Assembly (NCBI GenBank): GCA_965219515.1
Contig: OZ244776.1
Coordinates: 186,001 to 250,000 of the forward strand
Source: Ilyomonas sp965219515
GTDB lineage: Bacteria > Bacteroidota > Bacteroidia > Chitinophagales > Chitinophagaceae
Direction: 5' to 3'
DNA length: 64,000 bases
This document shows, in pieces, positions 18,102-25,677 of this stretch. The notes under the pieces were generated by a model that searched no databases, had not been told where the DNA came from, and worked only from the letters and a program-made list of their open reading frames with translations. Positions within the stretch are counted from its first letter, which is position 1. The number at the start of each line of letters is the position of its first letter. The translations under genes and the position numbers were made by a program.

Positions 18102-18875
18102 TTACAGTTCATTGTTTACCCATTTAATCAGCTCGTCATGTATTTTACCATTGGTTGCTACAATACCCGGCTGGTAAGGATTGTAAGGATTGCCTTTTAA
18201 ATCGGTTACTTTACCACCCGCTTCTTCTACAATCAAATAGCCCGCCGCACTGTCCCATGCGTTTAGTTTATGTTCATAAAAGCCATCAAATCTTCCTGCC
18301 GCTACCCAGCATAGATCTATGGCGGCGCTGCCCAAACGCCTTACGGGTATGCCTTGCCGAATGAGCCTGTCGAACACATTCAAAGGTCCGTTAGGCGCGT
18401 CGAGGTACGAATAGGGAAAGCCGGTAACGAGGCAGCTTGTGCCCACTTCTGTTTTAAGGCTCACAGATAATTGCTTTGTGTTCAGTGAAGCGCCGTACCC
18501 TTTTTCTGCAAAAAAAAATTCACCTAATATCGGGTTGTAAACGGCACCCATAATTATTTTTCCATCCTGCTCAAGCCCGATGGAAACCGCGCAGATAGGA
18601 ATGCCGTTGGCAAAATTTACCGTACCGTCAATCGGATCAATAATCCATTTATAAGATGAGTCCTGTATAATTTCACCGGCTTCCTCACTTAATAAATAAT
18701 GGTCGGGAAATTCATTTCTGATAACTTCAAAAATGGCTTTCTCCGCAGCATGATCGGCTTCTGTAACCAGATTGTTAATTCCTTCTTTGTTTGAGATTTT
18801 AAACTCGCCGTTAAAGAATTGTTTCAAAACGGCGGCGCCGGCTTCGGTGGCTTTCAGTAAGGTTTGTTTTAACAT
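18102..18875 (-). CDS. inositol monophosphatase family protein
   Basis: The 257-residue protein belongs to the lithium-sensitive, Mg-dependent phosphatase family (IMPase/SuhB/CysQ). Metal-binding motifs are EEAGE, WIIDPIDGTVNFANG (both metal aspartates and the DGT), and AWDSAAGYLIVEEAGG near the C-terminus. The substrate, inositol phosphate or a nucleotide such as PAP, cannot be assigned. The start is set at ATG 18875, not 18899, because a TATCTTTG -7 element lies only four bases upstream; the longer form would begin upstream of the transcript. The transcript may then have almost no leader. It is followed closely by the HNH-like gene. Confidence 0.9.
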   Translation of the reverse strand: MLKQTLLKATEAGAAVLKQFFNGEFKISNKEGINNLVTEADHAAEKAIFEVIRNEFPDHYLLSEEAGEIIQDSSYKWIIDPIDGTVNFANGIPICAVSIGLEQDGKIIMGAVYNPILGEFFFAEKGYGASLNTKQLSVSLKTEVGTSCLVTGFPYSYLDAPNGPLNVFDRLIRQGIPVRRLGSAAIDLCWVAAGRFDGFYEHKLNAWDSAAGYLIVEEAGGKVTDLKGNPYNPYQPGIVATNGKIHDELIKWVNNEL

Positions 18876-18879
18876 GCGG

Positions 18880-18887
18880 CAAAGATA
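18880..18887 (-). promoter_or_regulatory. -7 promoter element for the monophosphatase gene
   Basis: The minus strand reads TATCTTTG, four bases before ATG 18875, suggesting a leaderless or nearly leaderless mRNA. Confidence 0.6.
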
Positions 18888-18896
18888 AAAGAAAGG

Positions 18897-18950
18897 CATG
18901 AGGTATAAGGTATGTGGTATGAGGTATCAGCTTTCAGCGATCAGCAGCAA
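18897..18950. repeat. degenerate heptamer-like intergenic repeat
   Basis: Imperfect tandem words such as aggtatgtggtatgaggtat followed by cagctttcagcgatcagcag. Related words occur at 13167-13243, 17220-17260, 21221-21300 and 46797-46830. Confidence 0.6.
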
Positions 18951-19106
18951 GTTAATAAAAAAATTAAGAGAAAATGTTTCATACTCAATCTGCTATATTC
19001 AGTTCTCATAGCGCATAGCTCACGGCTCAAAGCTGATGCCTTATAACTCTTTGTTTGCTATTGTAACGCCGATAAATGAATCTTTGCATCGCATCAATAT
19101 AACATT

Positions 19107-19688
19107 ATGAACGAAACGAACAATCCATGGACAATACTATCGGAAGAAGAAAAATATAACAACGCCTGGATAAAAATAACAGAATACCAGGTTGTAAATC
19201 CTTCAGGCAACAGCGGCATTTATGGTACCGTTCATTTTAAAAATCATGCCATCGGCATCGTGCCGCTCGACGAAGAAATGAACACATATCTGGTAGGCCA
19301 ATACCGCTTTCCGTTAAATGAATATAGCTGGGAAATACCGGAAGGCGGCTGCCCGTTAGATGAAGAAAGGCTTGTGGCTGCACAACGTGAATTGCTTGAA
19401 GAAACAGGATTGAAGGCGGAACACTGGCAGCGCATTTTGGATGTGTATCTTTCCAACTCGGTTTGCGATGAAGCCGGAACCATTTACGTTGCCACCGGCT
19501 TATCGCAGCATGAAGCCGTGCCGGAAGAAACGGAACAATTGGTGGTAAAAAAACTGCCTTTTGATGAGGCATATGCGATGGTGCAAAAAGGAGAGATCAC
19601 CGATTCGTTGTCCGTATCAGCCATTCTGCAAACAAAACTTTTATTGCTGAATGGAGAATTGCAGGCGCATTATCAGTCGGTGGAATGA
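19107..19688 (+). CDS. NUDIX hydrolase (ADP-ribose pyrophosphatase type)
   Basis: The 193-residue protein hydrolyses a nucleoside diphosphate linked to another group. The Nudix box is complete in GGCPLDEERLVAAQRELLEE followed by TGLKA (about residues 75-99), matching Gx5Ex7REUxEExGU. The upstream sheet (HFKNHAIGIVPLDEEMNTYL) and the QYRFPLNEYSWEIPEGG sequence resemble the ADP-ribose/GDP-mannose pyrophosphatase group, so a housekeeping sugar-nucleotide role is likely (inference). A near-consensus -7 (AATCTTTG, about 19068-19075) lies upstream. A MITE is inserted 9 bp after the stop codon. Confidence 0.9.
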   Translation: MNETNNPWTILSEEEKYNNAWIKITEYQVVNPSGNSGIYGTVHFKNHAIGIVPLDEEMNTYLVGQYRFPLNEYSWEIPEGGCPLDEERLVAAQRELLEETGLKAEHWQRILDVYLSNSVCDEAGTIYVATGLSQHEAVPEETEQLVVKKLPFDEAYAMVQKGEITDSLSVSAILQTKLLLLNGELQAHYQSVE

Positions 19689-19697
19689 ATTATGAAT

Positions 19698-19858
19698 GGC
19701 TTTGTTGCATGAATATATAATTTTTAAAGATCAATAATTTAAAGGCTGAATAAAGGCAATTTTTTCAATGTATATTCTACTTTTTGTAACAAGACCGATT
19801 CGAGAATATTTATTTTAAAGCCAAATTTTTGAATAAAATATAGTCATGCAACAAAGCC
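19698..19858. mobile_element. 161-bp MITE related to the IS5/IS903-type element at 62592
   Basis: It begins GGCTTTGTTGCATGA and ends with the exact complement of those 15 bases, the same terminal sequence as the IS at 62592-63694. It is flanked by a perfect 9-bp duplication ATTATGAAT (19689-19697 and 19859-19867), as expected for IS903-group transposition. The interior has no ORF and does not obviously match the IS interior. It is therefore a non-autonomous element that the IS5 transposase could move in trans. Confidence 0.92.
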
Positions 19859-19924
19859 ATTATGAATTATAGATTGCTTATAACGGCTTGCTAAATACAA
19901 TCCATAATTCATAATCCATAATCA

Positions 19925-21220
19925 CTAAACTCTTCCCATCAGCCATTCTTTCACCGCTTCAAAATTGGCAGGCATGGCAATGCTTTTCTTTTGCAAAGAG
20001 AACAACGCTTTTGCGCTGTCTGGCACGTCAATTTTTTTTCCGATGGCTTCTTCCACCACACCGGGAAACTTTACCGCATGTGCGGTTTCTAAAATAAAAC
20101 CTTTCTCATCATTGTTTTGCAGATAATCGGTTAAAGCTTTATATGCCACAGCGCCATGCGGATCCAAAATGTAGCCGTATTCTTTATAAACATTGCTGAT
20201 TGTTTTTTTTGTGGTTTCATCATCTGTAGTTGCGGCGCTTATCACTTGTTTCAATTGCGGCAATTCGTGTTTAAAAATTTGCAGAATGCGGATAAAGTTA
20301 CTTGGGTTACCAACATCCATTGCGTTGGAAAGCGTTGCCACAGCAGGTCTTGGCTCGAACAAGCCATGTTGCAGATAACGATATACCACATCGTTTGCAT
20401 TAAGCGCCGCTATAAAATGCGTTGCCGGCAAGCCCACTATATGCGCTAAAATACCGGCACATATATTTCCGAAATTTCCGCTCGGAACGCAGATAACCGG
20501 CGGCTTTTTTTCCTGCCATTGCTGCATGGCAAAGAAGTAATACAACTGCTGCGGCAGCCACCGTGCTACATTAATAGAATTAGCTGATGTAAGCGTAAAT
20601 TTCTCATTCAAGCCAGCATCGGCAAACGCTTGTTTCACTATGGTTTGGCAATCATCAAATGTGCCGTCAACTTCTAACGCGGTAATGTTTTTGCCGCAGG
20701 TGGTAAGCTGCAATTCCTGCACCTTGCTTACTTTTCCTGAGGGATATAAAATCACAACATCAACGCCTTCCACATCCAAAAAACCATTGGCAACTGCGCC
20801 GCCGGTATCGCCTGATGTGGCTACCAAAACAGTTGTCATTATGTTTTTGTGTTGATTGAAATAACTTAGGCAACGGCTCATGAATCGTGCGCCTACATCT
20901 TTAAAAGCCAGCGTTGGACCGTGAAATAATTCAAGAGACGAAATGCGGTTGCTGATTTGCACCAATGGAAAATCGAAATTAATTGTTTCGGCTATAATCT
21001 GCTCCAGCACTGTATTTGGAAGACTGCCCTGCGTGTAAGGCTTCATTACTTCCACACCAATTTCTTCTTTTGAATAATGCCTGATGTTCTTTATAAAATC
21101 AGTTGATAAAGAGGTAATGTGTTCAGGAAAATACAAACCTTTGTCCGGCGCTTGTCCTTTTATTGTTGCGTCTGCAAAAGATACATTGGGAGACTGATGA
21201 TTGAGACTATAGTAATTCAT
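19925..21220 (-). CDS. thrC: threonine synthase
   Basis: ThrC converts O-phosphohomoserine to L-threonine with pyridoxal phosphate. The 431-residue protein starts MNYYSLNHQSPNVSFADA. The PLP lysine is in GPTLAFKDVGARFMSR, the phosphate-binding ATSGDTGGAVANGF follows, and SANSINVARWLPQQLYYF is characteristic of the family, as is VPSGNFGNICAGILA. Length is typical of the bacterial short form. No thrA or thrB lies beside it; the upstream spacer carries only degenerate repeat words. Confidence 0.95.
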   Translation of the reverse strand: MNYYSLNHQSPNVSFADATIKGQAPDKGLYFPEHITSLSTDFIKNIRHYSKEEIGVEVMKPYTQGSLPNTVLEQIIAETINFDFPLVQISNRISSLELFHGPTLAFKDVGARFMSRCLSYFNQHKNIMTTVLVATSGDTGGAVANGFLDVEGVDVVILYPSGKVSKVQELQLTTCGKNITALEVDGTFDDCQTIVKQAFADAGLNEKFTLTSANSINVARWLPQQLYYFFAMQQWQEKKPPVICVPSGNFGNICAGILAHIVGLPATHFIAALNANDVVYRYLQHGLFEPRPAVATLSNAMDVGNPSNFIRILQIFKHELPQLKQVISAATTDDETTKKTISNVYKEYGYILDPHGAVAYKALTDYLQNNDEKGFILETAHAVKFPGVVEEAIGKKIDVPDSAKALFSLQKKSIAMPANFEAVKEWLMGRV

Positions 21221-21334
21221 TGTGAATTGTGAGAGGTAATTTTTGAATTGTTAATAGTGAATGAAAAGAATTGAGTTGCAAATTGTGAATGCAAAAAATT
21301 TAAAGTTATTTACTAAATATTAATTGACTATTGA
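21221..21334. repeat. degenerate word repeats between thrC and glmS
   Basis: The spacer is built of variants of one word (attgtgaattgtgagagg; attgttaatagtgaatg; gcaaattgtgaatgc; attgactattgactattcc). No gene or clear promoter is visible. Confidence 0.5.
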
Positions 21335-23170
21335 CTATTCCACCGTTACGCTTTTGGCTAAATTTCTTGGCTTGTCCACATCAAAGCCTTTGCTGACGCC
21401 GATATAATATGCCAATAGCTGCATTGGTATTGCGCTTAACATAGGCGCAACAATTTCATCGGCTTCGGGAATGACAATCACATCATCAGCAATTGTTGGA
21501 ACGATTGTATCGCCTTCGGTAATCACGGCTATCACTTTGCCTTTGCGGGCTTTTATTTCCTGCATGTTGCTTATGATTTTCTGGTGGTAAACATCTTTTG
21601 TAGCAATAAATACAACCGGCAATGTATCATCCACCAAAGCAATTGGTCCGTGCTTCATTTCGGCTGCCGGATATCCTTCTGCATGGATGTATGAAACTTC
21701 TTTCAGCTTTAATGCGCCTTCCAAAGCGAGAGGAAAATTATAACCGCGGCCTAAATATAAAAAGTCTCGCGCCTCTTTGTATTTTTCGGCTATGTTTTTT
21801 ATGGTTTGGGTATGCTTTAAAATCTCCGCAACCTTTTCCGGAATCAGGGATAATTCACGGCACAATACATCAAAACGTTCCTGCGATAATGCGCCTTTTG
21901 CATAGCCGATCTTCAACGCCATCATAGTTAAAACGGCCAACTGCGCAGTAAACGCTTTTGTACTGGCAACACCAATTTCAGGTCCTGCGTGTGTATATGC
22001 GCCGGCATGTGAAAGTCTTGCAATGGACGAGCCTGCAACATTTACAACACCAATAATAATCGCGCCCTGTTCCTTTGCTTTTTCTATCGCCACCAATGTA
22101 TCCGCCGTTTCGCCGCTTTGCGATACAGCAATGATCACATCGCCTTCATGCACTACCGGATTGCGATAGCGAAACTCAGACGCATATTCCACTTCAACCG
22201 GAATACGACACGTTTCTTCAAAAATATATTCTGCGATCAAACCCGCGTGCCAGCTTGTTCCGCAGGCAACAATGATAATGCGGCCGGCATTCATAATTTT
22301 ATCCTGATATATATCAATGCCGCTCATCACGATTTTCTTATCATTGATGTCAAGCCGTCCGCGCAGGCAATCGAAAATGGTATCGGGTTGCTCAAATATT
22401 TCTTTCAGCATGAAATGCTCGTAACCGCCTTTTTCTATCGCTGCCAGTTCCATATTCAGCTTTGTAATAAACGGTGTTTGCCTGTCGTTGCCCAGATTTT
22501 TTAAGATGAGTTCATCTGGTTTTACAATGGCTATTTCATAATCGTTTACATACACCACTTCTTTTGTATATTCCACAATCGGCGAGGCATCAGAAGCAAG
22601 AAAATGTTCATTCTTTCCGATACCGATTACGAGCGGACTTCCCTTGCGCGCAGCAATGATAGTTTCGGGTTCATCTTTATCCATTACCAAAATACAATAC
22701 GCGCCAACCACGCGCCGCAACGCCGCTCGTATGGCTTCTTCGGTTGAGCATTTGTTATTGATTTTAATGTCTTCAATAAAGTTTAGCAGCACTTCGGTAT
22801 CGGTGTCGCTTGTAAATGTGTAGCCTTTCTTTAGCAGTTCATTTTTGATCTGCGCATAATTTTCTATGATACCGTTGTGAATGATTGTCAGGTTGCCGCT
22901 TTGCGACAAATGCGGATGTGCATTGCGGTCGCTTGGCTCGCCATGCGTAGCCCATCGGGTATGACCAATGCCGATATGGCTGTGCAAATTTTTACCAATC
23001 ACTTCGTTCTCCAACTCTGCTACTTTTCCTTTCTTTTTATATACGCGCAAATCATCATCAAGCAAAGCAACGCCGCTGCTGTCGTAGCCGCGATATTCCA
23101 GTCGCTGCAAGCCTTTTATTACAACAGGGTAGGCTTCTCTATAGCCTACATATCCAATAATACCGCACAT
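21335..23170 (-). CDS. glmS: glutamine-fructose-6-phosphate aminotransferase (isomerizing)
   Basis: GlmS makes glucosamine-6-phosphate from fructose-6-phosphate and glutamine, the first step towards UDP-GlcNAc. The 611-residue protein begins MCGIIGYVGYREAYPVVIKG, where Cys2 becomes the N-terminal nucleophile. The glutaminase domain includes HTRWATHGEPSDRNAHPH. Two SIS domains follow, with ACGTSWHAGL, SQSGETADTL and EGALKLKEVSYIHAEGYPA, and the C-terminus DKPRNLAKSVTVE is canonical. glmM, two steps along the same pathway, lies 0.9 kb away on the same strand, with the acetyltransferase gene between them on the other strand. Confidence 0.97.
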   Translation of the reverse strand: MCGIIGYVGYREAYPVVIKGLQRLEYRGYDSSGVALLDDDLRVYKKKGKVAELENEVIGKNLHSHIGIGHTRWATHGEPSDRNAHPHLSQSGNLTIIHNGIIENYAQIKNELLKKGYTFTSDTDTEVLLNFIEDIKINNKCSTEEAIRAALRRVVGAYCILVMDKDEPETIIAARKGSPLVIGIGKNEHFLASDASPIVEYTKEVVYVNDYEIAIVKPDELILKNLGNDRQTPFITKLNMELAAIEKGGYEHFMLKEIFEQPDTIFDCLRGRLDINDKKIVMSGIDIYQDKIMNAGRIIIVACGTSWHAGLIAEYIFEETCRIPVEVEYASEFRYRNPVVHEGDVIIAVSQSGETADTLVAIEKAKEQGAIIIGVVNVAGSSIARLSHAGAYTHAGPEIGVASTKAFTAQLAVLTMMALKIGYAKGALSQERFDVLCRELSLIPEKVAEILKHTQTIKNIAEKYKEARDFLYLGRGYNFPLALEGALKLKEVSYIHAEGYPAAEMKHGPIALVDDTLPVVFIATKDVYHQKIISNMQEIKARKGKVIAVITEGDTIVPTIADDVIVIPEADEIVAPMLSAIPMQLLAYYIGVSKGFDVDKPRNLAKSVTVE

Positions 23171-23298
23171 GATATTTCTTTAAAAGGTGTAATATTTGCA
23201 TTCGGTTTTCTCCCGCAAATGGCGCAGAAATGCGCAGAACGTTTTGTTTATCTGTGCTATCTGCGGGCAACTATTTCCATTAAACAGGAAACAAAAAT

Positions 23299-23901
23299 AT
23301 GGGTATTGATTTCAATTGTGTGAACGATTATACACTGGAAGATGAACGCGTTTTACTGCGACCGCTTCAGCAGGATGATGATAAAAACTTGATGCCGTTT
23401 GCTCTGCATCAGCCGCAGCTATTTAAATATTCAATTAAAAGTGCAGCAGGCGAAGAAGGCATGAAGCGTTACATTGATGAAACGCTGAAAGCAAGGGAAG
23501 AAGAGAAAGAATATCCCTTTATCGTCTGGGATAAACAAACCAGAGAGTATGCAGGCAGTACAAGGTTTTATGACATCAATCTGCCTTATCGAACCCTGCA
23601 GCTTGGATACACGTGGTATGGAGAAGAGTTTCAACGAACGGGATTGAACCGGCATTGCAAATATCTGTTATTGTCTTTTGCGTTTGAAGATTTGAATATG
23701 GAACGTGTTGAATTTCGTGCGGCGGCAAATAACGAAAGAAGCATCAATGCCATGAAAGCCATTGGCTGCATGCCGGAAGGAATATTGCGCAGCCATGTGC
23801 CCTTGCCGGACGGCACAAGAAGAAACAGCATTGTATTGAGCATCCTAAAAAGCGAGTGGTTTGGCGGTGGAAAAGAAAGGCTGAAAGAAAAGATAAGATG
23901 A
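23299..23901 (+). CDS. GNAT family N-acetyltransferase (RimJ/RimL type)
   Basis: The 200-residue protein has the RimJ/RimL-like layout: LEDERVLLRPLQQDDDKNL at the N-terminus, then IVWDKQTREYAGSTRF, LGYTWYGEEFQRTGLNRHCK (acetyl-CoA phosphate region) and FRAAANNERSINAMKAIGCMPEGILR, the typical acceptor-side end. Members acetylate ribosomal protein N-termini or small amines; the substrate here is unknown. It is divergent from glmS, with a 128-bp spacer containing words like atctgtgctatctgcgggca. Confidence 0.88.
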   Translation: MGIDFNCVNDYTLEDERVLLRPLQQDDDKNLMPFALHQPQLFKYSIKSAAGEEGMKRYIDETLKAREEEKEYPFIVWDKQTREYAGSTRFYDINLPYRTLQLGYTWYGEEFQRTGLNRHCKYLLLSFAFEDLNMERVEFRAAANNERSINAMKAIGCMPEGILRSHVPLPDGTRRNSIVLSILKSEWFGGGKERLKEKIR

Positions 23902-24029
23902 CGGTTATTCTGCGATTATCATAACTCTTATGATGATACGCAAAGAAGATTTGCTTTGTCGTTATAATGTTTACGGGCTGTAATTGAAATACAATTTTAA
24001 AAAACCGAGAGGCAAGATCCTATCTGAAT

Positions 24030-25415
24030 TTACCCGATATTTTCCTTTATATCCTGCATCAACCTTCTGGCGATATTATCGGCCGTGGTTTCAAAATTGC
24101 TTTCGGCATAAATGCGGATAATCGGTTCTGTATTGCTGGTGCGCAGATGCACCCAGTCGGTATCAAATTCTATCTTCAGTCCATCGTCTGTGTTGATGGG
24201 ATTATTTTTATATTTTTTCTGAATACGGTCGAATATATCAGGCACATTTACATGTTGTTCGAGTTCAATTTTGTTTTTCGATATAAAATAATCCGGGTAC
24301 TGACGGCGCAATTGCCTGATGCTTTTTTTGCTTTTGGCAAGCAAACTTAAAAACAAAGCGATGCCAATCAGCGCATCTCTGCCATAATGCAAATCGGGAA
24401 CAATGATGCCGCCGTTTCCTTCCCCACCTATCACGGCATTTACCGCTTTCATCTTTGTTATCACATTCACTTCGCCAACGGCACTGGGATAATATTCGCC
24501 ACCGTGTTTTATCGTAACATCTTTCAATGCGCGTGTAGAACTCATGTTGCTCACCGTGTTTCCGGCGCGGTGCTGCAAAACATAATCGGCTACGGCAACC
24601 AGCGTATATTCTTCGCCGAACATGGTGCCGTCTTCACAAACAAAACAAAGCCTGTCCACATCCGGATCAACGGCTATGCCCAGATTCGCGCCCAGCCTGT
24701 TTACTTCTTTGGAAAGCTCGGTAAGATGTTGCGGCAACGGCTCAGGATTGTGTGCAAATCTGCCGTTTGCTTCGCCATTCAATACCGTAATATTTTCTAC
24801 ACCAAGCGCTTTTAGTAATTGCGGAACCGCCGTTGCCCCGGTGCTGTTGATGCCATCTACCACAATTTTAAAATTGCGTCCGGCAATGGCTTCTTTATCT
24901 ACCAAAGAATAAGCTACAACTGCTTCAATGTGTTTATCGAGTAAAGAAGTATCAATGGTAGTAGTTCCCAATTTATCTACCGGCACAAAATGGAATGTTT
25001 CGCTTTCTGCCATTTCTAAAAGCTGCCTGCCGTCTTCGCTGCTTAAAAATTCGCCCCGGCTGTTTAAGAGTTTCAGGGCATTCCATTCCTTTGGGTTGTG
25101 GCTTGCAGTAATGATGATGCCACCGGCTGCCCCTTCTGAAATCACGGCCATTTCTATGGTTGGCGTGGTGCTTAATCCGGCATCAATTACGTGCAAACCA
25201 ACAGCATTTAGGGTACATGTTACAAGCTGTTGCACCATGCTTCCGCTGATGCGGGCGTCTCTGCCTACTACAATCGTTTTATTTGTTGTGTTTTGGTTGC
25301 GTATCCACGTTCCGTAAGCTGCTGTAAACTTTACCGTATCTAACGGGCTAAGGCTATCTCCGGGTTTGCCGCCAATGGTTCCGCGAATGCCGGAAATGCT
25401 TTTGATTAAAGGCAT
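24030..25415 (-). CDS. glmM: phosphoglucosamine mutase (alpha-D-phosphohexomutase family)
   Basis: GlmM interconverts glucosamine-6-phosphate and glucosamine-1-phosphate. The 461-residue protein has the phosphoserine loop GIIITASHNPKEWNALKLL, the metal-binding DPDVDRLCFV, the sugar-binding GGEGNGGI and the C-terminal phosphate-binding RTSNTEPIIRIYAE. The family also contains phosphomannomutases and phosphoglucomutases. The glmM call rests on the GGEGNGG sequence and on glmS close by, so it is likely but not certain. A consensus promoter lies just upstream (25436-25466). Confidence 0.88.
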   Translation of the reverse strand: MPLIKSISGIRGTIGGKPGDSLSPLDTVKFTAAYGTWIRNQNTTNKTIVVGRDARISGSMVQQLVTCTLNAVGLHVIDAGLSTTPTIEMAVISEGAAGGIIITASHNPKEWNALKLLNSRGEFLSSEDGRQLLEMAESETFHFVPVDKLGTTTIDTSLLDKHIEAVVAYSLVDKEAIAGRNFKIVVDGINSTGATAVPQLLKALGVENITVLNGEANGRFAHNPEPLPQHLTELSKEVNRLGANLGIAVDPDVDRLCFVCEDGTMFGEEYTLVAVADYVLQHRAGNTVSNMSSTRALKDVTIKHGGEYYPSAVGEVNVITKMKAVNAVIGGEGNGGIIVPDLHYGRDALIGIALFLSLLAKSKKSIRQLRRQYPDYFISKNKIELEQHVNVPDIFDRIQKKYKNNPINTDDGLKIEFDTDWVHLRTSNTEPIIRIYAESNFETTADNIARRLMQDIKENIG

Positions 25416-25435
25416 TTTTCAGTTTGCTTTAGCGA

Positions 25436-25466
25436 CAAACATACTGTAAAATCAGCCTTTTTCAAA
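25436..25466 (-). promoter_or_regulatory. consensus Bacteroidota promoter for glmM
   Basis: On the minus strand: -33 TTTG at 25466-25463, a 19-nt spacer, then -7 TATGTTTG at 25443-25436. Both elements match the TTTG-N19-TAnnTTTG consensus. The leader would be about 15 nt. Confidence 0.8.
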
Positions 25467-25677
25467 GCATATTTTTTTATGAATTGATTGCAGTTTCGCA
25501 GACCTGTTCAACGCTTTACAAATTCACATCAGCAAAATCACTTGTCGGCTTATCTTCGCCACTTCCGAATAAATCATCATCATACAGTATCCGGTCAGAC
25601 GCATGCTTTGTTTTATCATTATACAAAATCCGAATCTGAAAAGTTGATTTCAGCATTTTCAAACAAAAAAATTACCA

